Assembly: GCA_964389005.1 (NCBI GenBank)
Contig: CAYMCV010000089.1
Location: forward strand, 1 to 10,517
DNA: 10,517 bases
DNA from: CAYMCV01 sp964389005
Lineage (GTDB): Bacteria > Bacillota > Clostridia > Lachnospirales > Lachnospiraceae
Direction: 5' to 3'
Shown: positions 6,249 to 10,517 of the stretch, in pieces
Layout: each line of letters starts with the position of its first letter
How positions within the stretch are numbered: the stretch's first letter is position 1
The notes under the pieces: model-generated
Told to the model about the DNA's origin: nothing
Database searches by the model: none
Seen by the model: only the letters and a program-made list of their open reading frames with translations
Position numbers and translations under genes: made by a program

Positions 6249-6253
6249 TTATC
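6231..6253. promoter_or_regulatory. 23-bp near-palindrome overlapping the DUF1858 -10
   Basis: GATAAAGT (6231-6238) and ACTTTATC (6246-6253) are perfect inverted arms around a 7-base centre, which is itself largely symmetrical. It covers the -10, so it could be a repressor or redox-sensor site. Because it ends before the predicted start it is unlikely to be an RNA hairpin. Confidence 0.5.
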
Positions 6254-6273
6254 GGAAAAGGAGGTCGATAAAA

Positions 6274-6465
6274 ATGAGTCAGTTTACGAGAGATATGACA
6301 ATCGGAGAATTGTTGAGAACCAATCCGGCAACCGCACAGGTATTGATGGCAGCCGGCATGCATTGTATCGGATGTCCTTCCGCGCAGGGTGAAAGCGTTG
6401 AAGAAGCGGCAATGGTACATGGAATTGACATTGATGCATTGATGGAAGAGTTGAATAAACTTTAA
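6274..6465 (+). CDS. DUF1858 domain protein (hybrid-cluster-associated redox disulfide domain)
   Basis: A small cytoplasmic protein of 63 aa beginning MSQFTRDMTIGELLRTNP and containing GMHCIGCPSAQGESVEEA. The C-I-G-C pair (residues about 31 and 34) with the leading T-I-G-E-L-L and the closing helix ALMEELNKL are the hallmarks of DUF1858, a one-domain family common in anaerobes and named for its link to hybrid-cluster (prismane) proteins. The precise role is unknown; a thiol/disulfide or metal-binding switch is proposed. ATG 6274 is chosen because AAAGGAGG precedes it at 6257-6264; the longer in-frame ORF from 6193 starts inside promoter sequence. It has its own promoter and a terminator at 6524-6555. 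No hybrid-cluster gene is in the window. Confidence 0.9.
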   Translation: MSQFTRDMTIGELLRTNPATAQVLMAAGMHCIGCPSAQGESVEEAAMVHGIDIDALMEELNKL

Positions 6466-6523
6466 ACCACAACGTAAAGTTGTATGTTTTTCTTAGTCAC
6501 TTAAAGTTCAAAAAGCAATACTT

Positions 6524-6555
6524 AAAAAGGGAACCTGATATCAGGTTCCCTTTTT
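6524..6555. terminator. Perfect 32-bp palindromic bidirectional terminator
   Basis: AAAAAGGGAACCTGAT (6524-6539) is followed immediately by its exact reverse complement (6540-6555). On both strands this gives a GC-containing stem followed by five T. It sits between the convergent DUF1858 (+) and RHH (-) genes and serves both. Confidence 0.92.
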
Positions 6556-6583
6556 GCATCGATTCATGCGCGTACACGTAAAA

Positions 6584-6847
6584 TTATTTTGTATTGTTGT
6601 GATGCTTACGAACACAGTCCGCCAGAAGATATTCAATCTGACCGTTAATAGAGCGGAAATCTTCTTCAGCCCATGCGGCAAGGTCACTCCAAAGCGTGGG
6701 AGCCAGCCGAAGAAGGATCTGTTTCTTGGCTTTCTCGGATTCCTTCAGAGATTTCTCGCGTTGCCGTATTTCTGCTTCAAGAAGTTTCAGTGCATCCAGA
6801 CGCTCCTGCAATTTCTTTTCTTGAAGTTCAAGATTCTCAGAATTCAT
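6584..6847 (-). CDS. Arc-like ribbon-helix-helix DNA-binding protein with N-terminal coiled coil
   Basis: A protein of 87 aa. Residues about 5-40 are heptad-like, charged and leucine-rich (LELQEKKLQERLDALKLLEA), a likely coiled coil. Residues about 41-80 fit a ribbon-helix-helix fold: strand KKQILLRL, helix 1 LWSDLAAWAEEDF, turn RSIN, helix 2 GQIEYLLADCVRK, the layout of Arc-family repressors. ATG 6847 is preferred over the in-frame GTG at 6853 because GAGG ends five bases before the ATG, whereas the GTG overlaps that ribosome site. It begins 13 bp after the SPFH gene stop on the same strand, so the two form an operon. RHH dimers bind inverted repeats and often repress their own operon; the 21-bp palindrome at the operon promoter is a candidate target (inference). 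Confidence 0.85.
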   Translation of the reverse strand: MNSENLELQEKKLQERLDALKLLEAEIRQREKSLKESEKAKKQILLRLAPTLWSDLAAWAEEDFRSINGQIEYLLADCVRKHHNNTK

Positions 6848-6860
6848 AGACACCTCGATT

Positions 6861-7844
6861 CTAATATATGGAGCCGCTGTTTACGATAGGCTGTGCGTCT
6901 TTGTTTCCACACAATACGACAAGCAAATTACTGATCATGGCAGCTTTTCGTTCTTCGTCAAGGACAATGACATCGTCCTCGCCAAGTTGATCGATGGCCA
7001 TTTTTACCATGCTGACCGCACCTTCCACAATTTTTTGCCGCGCAGCGATGATTGCGACAGCTTGTTGGCGTTGCAACATGGCCGCAGCGATTTCTTCTGA
7101 ATAAGAGAGGTGCGTAATGCGAACTTCGATGATTTCGAGTCCCGCATCGCAAACACGGGTTTGAAGTTCACTTCGCATACTGTCTGCAATTTCCTGGCTG
7201 CTTCCGCGCAAAGTCTTCTCATCTCCGTCACCGTCCATATCGTCATAGGGGTAGAGTCTTGCAATGTTACGTATCGTGGAATCGCACTGGATTGAGAGGT
7301 ATTGCTTGTAATTCTCGACATTGAATACGGCATCGGTTGGATTCTGTACCTTCCAAATCACAATGGCACCGATAATAATCGGATTACCGAGTACATCATT
7401 GACTTTTTGCTTCTCGTTGCTCAGCGTGTTGATTTTGGTGCTGATTTTCTTGCTGGGCATCACGCGTACCGCTTGTTGCGTACCGTTCACCGGAGCAGTT
7501 GTGAGCATGGACTCTGCGGCGGGGTTATAGCCGCCTGCAAACGGATTGGTGTAAAAAAAGCCGGCTTTGCTTATGGTTCCGTAGTATTTACCAAAGAAAG
7601 TCATGACTAACGCTTCGTTTGGACGTACAATATGAAAGCCCATAAAAGCGAGCGTAAACCAGAGGAACAGGGCAATATCCAGTAAGATGGCGATGCCGCG
7701 GATTGTACTTGGCGTAGCGGGGTTAATGGCATAGATAAAAATTGCAATGACCGCGCAAAGGGTCAGTAACTGAACAAAAAGCATGAGACCTCCGGGGAGG
7801 GGTGATAATACCTTTTCTTGGATGGGTGTGTTTTTCTTTTCCAT
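6861..7844 (-). CDS. SPFH/band-7 domain membrane protein
   Basis: A protein of 327 aa. Two hydrophobic helices at about 18-40 and 49-71 (LMLFVQLLTLCAVIAIFIYA and IAILLDIALFLWFTLAFMG) precede an SPFH domain at about 72-250. Diagnostic pieces are VRPNEALVMTFFGKYYGT, then NVLG-type VNDVLGNPIIIGAIVIWKV, the AVFNVENYKQYL segment and GLEIIEVRITHLSYSEEIAAAML. The tail is a helix ending in NLLVVLCG. The family (stomatin, prohibitin, flotillin, HflK/C) forms large rings or cages on membranes and organises other proteins; the partner here is unknown. Start ATG 7844 has GGAGAT about 6 bases before it. It is the first gene of an operon with the RHH gene, with its own strong promoter at 7912-7939 and terminated at 6524-6555. 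Confidence 0.92.
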   Translation of the reverse strand: MEKKNTPIQEKVLSPLPGGLMLFVQLLTLCAVIAIFIYAINPATPSTIRGIAILLDIALFLWFTLAFMGFHIVRPNEALVMTFFGKYYGTISKAGFFYTNPFAGGYNPAAESMLTTAPVNGTQQAVRVMPSKKISTKINTLSNEKQKVNDVLGNPIIIGAIVIWKVQNPTDAVFNVENYKQYLSIQCDSTIRNIARLYPYDDMDGDGDEKTLRGSSQEIADSMRSELQTRVCDAGLEIIEVRITHLSYSEEIAAAMLQRQQAVAIIAARQKIVEGAVSMVKMAIDQLGEDDVIVLDEERKAAMISNLLVVLCGNKDAQPIVNSGSIY

Positions 7845-7871
7845 AATTTTATCTCCATTTCTTGTGTGATT

Positions 7872-7887
7872 GTCGGTTACGACCGAC
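7872..7887 (-). other. Small hairpin in the SPFH operon leader
   Basis: GTCGGT (7872-7877) pairs with ACCGAC (7882-7887) across a 4-base loop. It lies between the predicted start point and the ATG, so it would be in the mRNA leader. No U tract follows; the role is unknown. Confidence 0.5.
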
Positions 7888-7889
7888 GT

Positions 7890-7910
7890 GTGATATCAAT
7901 TTGATATCAC
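7890..7910. promoter_or_regulatory. 21-bp palindrome at the SPFH operon start site (probable operator)
   Basis: Arms GTGATATCAA (7890-7899) and TTGATATCAC (7901-7910) are exact reverse complements around one T. The site begins one base after the minus-strand -10 and covers the transcription start, a repressor position. The RHH protein encoded by the second gene is a candidate binder. Confidence 0.75.
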
Positions 7911-7911
7911 C

Positions 7912-7939
7912 ATAATATCATTATTCTATAAATTGTCAA
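7912..7939 (-). promoter_or_regulatory. Promoter of the SPFH-RHH operon
   Basis: On the minus strand a consensus -35 TTGACA (7939-7934) and -10 TATTAT (7917-7912) are 16 bp apart. This is the strongest-looking promoter in the window and is directly followed by the 21-bp palindrome. Confidence 0.85.
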
Positions 7940-7970
7940 TAGTTATTTTTATCATTTAAAAGGAGGGCGT

Positions 7971-8003
7971 AAAAAAAGCGCATGTGTTGTTGCACATGCG
8001 CTT
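7971..8003 (-). terminator. Intrinsic terminator of mecA
   Basis: An 11-bp perfect stem, AAGCGCATGTG (7976-7986) with CACATGCGCTT (7993-8003), has a 6-base loop. On the minus strand seven T follow. It is 24 bp after the mecA stop. Confidence 0.92.
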
Positions 8004-8026
8004 CGTAACAGTTAAGTTGTGTTGTG

Positions 8027-8758
8027 TCAGAATGTCAGACGTTGTAATGCTTCGTGCAGCACTACCGGAGTAAAGTGTTCATCCATGTAGGCGGCTACGG
8101 CAGGCGTAAACTTACCGGGAGTTGCATACTCACCCAAGAGGTTGCAGAAAAAGCAAAATTCCTCGGGTGTGTGCTCGCTCATGGCAAAGGTCAGAACATA
8201 GTTGCCGCCGCGTTCATTCTTATATAGCGAATTCTCGCCATGATATGCGGTCAAAGCACGTGCCGCTCTGGTTACCTGATTCAGAGAACCGAAGGTATAC
8301 AGTGCAGTCGTCTGCAAAGAGGGGGTACTGTCGCTGTCTTCCTTGGAACTCTGCGCCGTATTGCGTGTCTCCTGCAATTTGCGGAACAAATCCAAAACAT
8401 CTTCGACGCCTTCCGGCATGGAATCATTGTCATCACCGAACGTATTGTAGTACTCACTGTCCTCGTCACGGATAGAGGGAGCAAATTTGGAAAATCTTGT
8501 ATCGAGCTCCTCGGGATCCTCGACTTTCGTAATTATGATTACGGCACATTCCGTAAAAGGAATTACTTCTATCATCAATGGGATGTCTTCTGCTTCAAAT
8601 CCGCATTGAAACGATGCTTGTCGCATCATATCACGAAAGAGCGTTTTGACTTTCTCATTACCATATGCAATTTCACTTAATTTCAAATCTCGCTTCTCCA
8701 GTTCTTTTTTGGATAAAGTGCAGCGAATCTGATGATCGTTAACTCGTTCTATTTTCAT
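8027..8758 (-). CDS. mecA: Adaptor protein MecA (ClpC adaptor)
   Basis: A protein of 243 aa with the MecA two-domain plan. N-terminal domain about 1-95: MKIERVNDHQIRCTLSKKEL, then LFRDMMRQASFQCGF and PLMIEVIPF. A charged, serine-rich linker covers about 96-150. The C-terminal domain runs about 150-243: ALYTFGSLNQVTRAARAL, then YVLTFAM and FFCNLLGEYATPGKFTPAVAAYMDEHF. Family knowledge: the N-domain binds substrates such as ComK and the C-domain binds ClpC, promoting ClpCP assembly and degradation of the substrate. It is about 25 aa longer than B. subtilis MecA (218 aa), mainly in the linker. GGGAGG stands 6 bases before the ATG. It is a single-gene unit with its own promoter and terminator. 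A small stem, GCTGC/GCAGC, lies in the leader near the ribosome site. Confidence 0.9.
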   Translation of the reverse strand: MKIERVNDHQIRCTLSKKELEKRDLKLSEIAYGNEKVKTLFRDMMRQASFQCGFEAEDIPLMIEVIPFTECAVIIITKVEDPEELDTRFSKFAPSIRDEDSEYYNTFGDDNDSMPEGVEDVLDLFRKLQETRNTAQSSKEDSDSTPSLQTTALYTFGSLNQVTRAARALTAYHGENSLYKNERGGNYVLTFAMSEHTPEEFCFFCNLLGEYATPGKFTPAVAAYMDEHFTPVVLHEALQRLTF

Positions 8759-8808
8759 GTCGACCTCCCTTCTGCTGCGTGTATGCAGCGCATATTGGAG
8801 TTATACTT

Positions 8809-8837
8809 ATTATAACATAGGAACTATATTCAGCCAA
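8809..8837 (-). promoter_or_regulatory. Promoter of mecA
   Basis: On the minus strand TTGGCT (8837-8832) and a perfect TATAAT (8814-8809) are 17 bp apart; the leader is about 45 nt. Confidence 0.8.
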
Positions 8838-8956
8838 GCACATTTTGATGTATCGGAATGCACCCGGCAAAACTCTTTGTTTCGCAATCATACGCTCAAG
8901 AGGTCGTGAAGTCAAGATGTATATGATATTGTTTTACAAAAAATTCACAAAAGCCC

Positions 8957-8985
8957 TTGATTTTTACAAGATATTACCATATAAT
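8957..8985 (+). promoter_or_regulatory. Promoter of candidate small RNA 1
   Basis: TTGATT (8957-8962) and a perfect TATAAT (8980-8985) with exactly 17 bp between them; start expected near 8992. No protein gene follows at a suitable distance. Confidence 0.7.
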
Positions 8986-8991
8986 GACGAA

Positions 8992-9164
8992 AGGTAGATA
9001 GATGCCTCGAAGAATCCCGTACGGGAAGGAGGCATGCGTCAGTCTTTCATTCAATTTTTTCTTTTGCTCATTCATTGATGAGCGGTCTTTCAAGCTGAAC
9101 TTCGCTTGAGGATACCAAGAGTACATCATTTTTATCTTACAAGATCTTATGAAGGGTCTTTTTT
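8992..9164 (+). ncRNA. Candidate structured small RNA 1, unassigned
   Basis: About 170 nt between a good promoter and a U-run hairpin, with no credible reading frame. Visible hairpins: ATGCCTC (9002-9008) with GAGGCAT (9029-9035) enclosing CCC-GTAC-GGG (9016-9025); GCTCAT (9066-9071) with ATGAGC (9078-9083); TCAAGC (9090-9095) with GCTTGA (9104-9109); and the terminal AAGATC/GGTCTT stem. GGTCTT also occurs at 9084-9089, so AAGATC (9141) has two possible partners, a switch-like arrangement. I find no match to the riboswitch, 6S, tmRNA, SRP or RNase P signatures that I know. It could be a trans-acting RNA or a leader. Confidence 0.45.
9141..9164 (+). terminator. Possible terminator of candidate small RNA 1
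   Basis: AAGATC (9141-9146) pairs with GGTCTT (9155-9160), one U-G pair, 8-base loop, ending in TTTTTT (9159-9164). The stem is short and AU-rich, so it is weak. Confidence 0.4.
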
Positions 9165-9356
9165 AGCCGTATTGCGTTGCTTTATGAAGACGTGACGGCG
9201 TCCGTGATATTCACACGAATAATTCAATCCGATTACTTTTTGGTTTTGGTACGCTTCGGCATCTTCTACTATAGTATCGTCAAAAGCAATTCAAATTATA
9301 ATAGCGTTTATTGTTACATCACGGTCCTTTTGGTTTGGTAAAAATTTCTATTGGAT

Positions 9357-9365
9357 TGTTATAAT
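9357..9365 (+). promoter_or_regulatory. Extended -10 promoter of candidate small RNA 2
   Basis: TGT followed by a perfect TATAAT (9360-9365); no convincing -35, which extended -10 promoters can do without. The start would be near 9372. Confidence 0.55.
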
Positions 9366-9371
9366 GTACGC

Positions 9372-9547
9372 AAAAAAATAACAAACTGTGCGTGCATGTG
9401 GGCAGAACAATGCGGCTTTGCGTGAAGAATTTTGTTTTGTCCGATTCAACTTACCGCCTGTCTGGAAAAGCGGCCGGCAAAAAATGGCACAGAATTCCCC
9501 CGATTTAAGCGATGATATGCCGGTCGTTTGCAATAAAAGCGTTTTTT
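9372..9547 (+). ncRNA. Candidate structured small RNA 2, unassigned (6S-like in size)
   Basis: About 175 nt from the extended -10 promoter to a TTTTTT run at 9542-9547, ending just before the promoter of the next gene. The clearest structure is a 10-pair stem, AGCGGCCGGC (9469-9478) with GCCGGTCGTT (9519-9528), with two G-U pairs and a 40-base loop; GGGCAG near 9400 can also pair with CTGTCT near 9450. The size and lack of an ORF would suit a 6S-type RNA, but I cannot show the 6S central bubble, so the identity is open. The minus-strand frame over this stretch does not look like a protein. Confidence 0.38.
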
Positions 9548-9560
9548 GTCAAAATTGGTA

Positions 9561-9589
9561 ATGACGATACTTCAAGAATCTGTTATAAT
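9561..9589 (+). promoter_or_regulatory. Promoter of the SH3/GH18 gene
   Basis: ATGACG (9561-9566) and TATAAT (9584-9589) are 17 bp apart, with TG two bases before the -10 (extended -10). Start near 9596, just before the GGAGG at 9605-9609. Confidence 0.65.
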
Positions 9590-9618
9590 TAGTGGCGATT
9601 GATTGGAGGATAAAAGGA

Positions 9619-10517
9619 ATGGAAGAACAAAAAAAGCGTAAAAAACGAAAAATCAACGGAAAAAGAATCATTCCCGTTCTGATAGCAATCGCCCTGATTA
9701 TTCTGATTGTAGGTATTTTTTATGGGGAAAAGATCATTGCAAAGTATTCCTATTCCTCTGAGCGTGCAGATATGAACGAATATTTTCAAATATTTTCGGA
9801 GCAGGATGTTGCCGTTATATTGCAGGATGAAATGACGGAATATCGCGCAAGAATGTCAGATGGGCATTGCTACTTTGATATGAATACAGTTGAGGATTTG
9901 TTTGTTCAACGGTTTTATGTCAATGAGGAAGAACAGACGATTTCATATACAGATGCGACAGATATAATTAAAGTTAACATCGGAGGAGACTCGAACTATT
10001 ACAGCGTATCGGGTGAAAGTGTGGACTTCGGATATCCGATTACCATAAAAGACGGTGATACGATTTACCTCGCGGCGGATTATGTGCGAAAGTATGCCAA
10101 TTTTTCTTATGAAATCTATCCGGAACCCTATCGTATGGTGCTGTATACGTCGTGGGGAACACTGACGAAGGCTGATATTGCAAAGGATACATGGGTCAGA
10201 CGTTTGGGTGGTGTCAAAAGCCCGATTCTTCGCGACATGGCAGTCGGAGAGAGCGTATATATTCTGGATTCCATGGAGGAGTGGAGCAAGGTCAGAACCG
10301 AGGACGGGATTATCGGTTATGTGGAGAACAAGCGTCTGGCGAATGAGACAAGCGTTGCACAGACACCGGTTACAGACGTCGCACCGCTTGCTATTTCGGG
10401 TGTAAAGAAGGATTTTCGTATCAACATGGCATTTCATCAGGTGTTTGCACAGAGCGGCAACGATACCTTTGACAGTTATTGCGACGGTATGGTTGGTGTT
10501 AATGTCATTGCACCAAC
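9619..10517 (+). CDS. Membrane-anchored SH3/GH18-family protein (cell-wall or spore-type glycosidase), 3'-truncated
   Basis: An open frame of 299 codons that runs off the end of the window. The start is basic (MEEQKKRKKRKINGKR), followed by a membrane helix at about 17-36 (PVLIAIALIILIVGIFYGEK), so the rest should be outside. About 85-175 resembles a copper-amine-oxidase N-domain-like module (ISYTDATDIIKVNIGG ... GDTIYLAADYVRKY). About 189-242 is a bacterial SH3 module (DTWVRRLGGVKSPILRDM ... WSKVRTEDGIIGYVENKRL). From about 265, KDFRINMAFHQVF and DGMVGVNVIAPT match the opening of GH18 hydrolases of the clostridial type related to spore-germination enzymes; the catalytic DxxDxDxE region lies beyond the window. 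A role in peptidoglycan binding or cleavage is likely. GGAGG is at 9605-9609. The gene has its own promoter. Confidence 0.85.
   Translation, partial: MEEQKKRKKRKINGKRIIPVLIAIALIILIVGIFYGEKIIAKYSYSSERADMNEYFQIFSEQDVAVILQDEMTEYRARMSDGHCYFDMNTVEDLFVQRFYVNEEEQTISYTDATDIIKVNIGGDSNYYSVSGESVDFGYPITIKDGDTIYLAADYVRKYANFSYEIYPEPYRMVLYTSWGTLTKADIAKDTWVRRLGGVKSPILRDMAVGESVYILDSMEEWSKVRTEDGIIGYVENKRLANETSVAQTPVTDVAPLAISGVKKDFRINMAFHQVFAQSGNDTFDSYCDGMVGVNVIAP

Larger units (their letters stand above)
6099..6392 (+). pseudogene. Lipoprotein-like ORF, probably a remnant, overlapped by the DUF1858 gene
   Basis: From ATG 6099 the frame reads MKKIWALFLIFIAVVIIGSC, an excellent lipoprotein signal peptide with lipobox IGSC, and then a short polar segment (NSEEHNQDD...). 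From about 6274 the frame is just an out-of-frame reading of the DUF1858 gene and ends at 6392 with no sensible domain. The promoter and ribosome site of DUF1858 also lie inside it. The ribosome site before 6099 is poor (GGGGTG). An in-frame ATG at 6063 would put a polar stretch before the signal, so 6099 is preferred. It is either a truncated lipoprotein whose 3' part was lost, or a very small real lipoprotein. I lean to remnant. Confidence 0.4.

Noticed and set aside
6193..6273. Upstream extension of the DUF1858 gene
   Set aside because: The stretch holds the promoter, the dyad and AAAGGAGG; the extra residues resemble no DUF1858 protein.
6554..6889. Plus-strand ORF over the RHH gene
   Set aside because: It is antisense to the RHH gene, starts inside the terminator and has no ribosome site.
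8992..9164. T-box or known metabolite riboswitch
   Set aside because: No T-box sequence and no recognised riboswitch core; no gene follows the terminator directly.
9147..9290. Minus-strand open frame of 48 codons with protein-like stretches
   Set aside because: It lacks an ATG, GTG or TTG start and a ribosome site, and it overlaps the terminator of the candidate RNA; an open stretch of this length is common by chance.
9348..9533. Minus-strand ORF of 61 aa
   Set aside because: No ribosome site or recognisable domain; it covers the candidate small RNA and a plus-strand promoter.
9943..10437. Minus-strand ORF of 164 aa
   Set aside because: It is antisense to the SH3/GH18 gene, whose plus-strand frame has clear domains, a membrane helix and a promoter.

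Overview
The window looks like a chromosomal contig from an anaerobic, low-to-mid GC Firmicute, most likely class Clostridia, family Lachnospiraceae. The evidence is the mix of genes: a ferredoxin-linked 2-oxoacid oxidoreductase subunit, a MecA adaptor, a DUF1858 CxxC mini-protein, a membrane-anchored trigger-factor-like FKBP and an SH3/GH18-type wall hydrolase. AGGAGG-type ribosome binding sites and consensus or extended -10 promoters support this. It is an inference from gene content, not a database match.

Left part (1-3987, all +): the 3' end of a 2-oxoacid:ferredoxin oxidoreductase gamma subunit, an 18-pair hairpin, an XRE-HTH/cupin regulator and an AMP-binding acyl-CoA synthetase. These look like one unit for turning 2-oxoacids (probably amino-acid derived) into acyl-CoAs and for managing organic-acid/CoA pools. 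A separately promoted gene for a membrane-anchored extracytoplasmic FKBP-type prolyl isomerase follows.

Middle (3988-6560): directly after the FKBP gene lies a tandem array of a roughly 171-bp unit, two full copies plus a truncated third. A 100-N assembly gap interrupts the first copy. Each full unit folds into nested, correctly ordered inverted repeats, and it is also 57 codons long with only one in-frame stop per unit. This is the most unusual structure in the window. Beyond it, on the minus strand, is a lipoprotein with nine STEE(E/K) pentapeptides and an internally duplicated domain. Its promoter carries a perfect 25-bp palindrome. On the plus strand a lipoprotein-like ORF is overlapped out of frame by a DUF1858 gene with its own promoter and palindrome. 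A perfect 32-bp palindrome serves as a terminator for the two convergent units.

Right part (6561-8837, minus): an operon encoding an SPFH/band-7 membrane protein and a ribbon-helix-helix protein, behind a near-consensus promoter with a 21-bp palindrome at the start site; then mecA with its own promoter and terminator.

The last section (8838-9618) holds no convincing protein gene. It contains two promoter-led, structured, U-run-ended segments that may be small RNAs. From 9619 to the end runs a 3'-truncated gene for a membrane-anchored SH3/GH18 family protein. The stretches 8838-8956 and 9165-9356 show nothing I can name.
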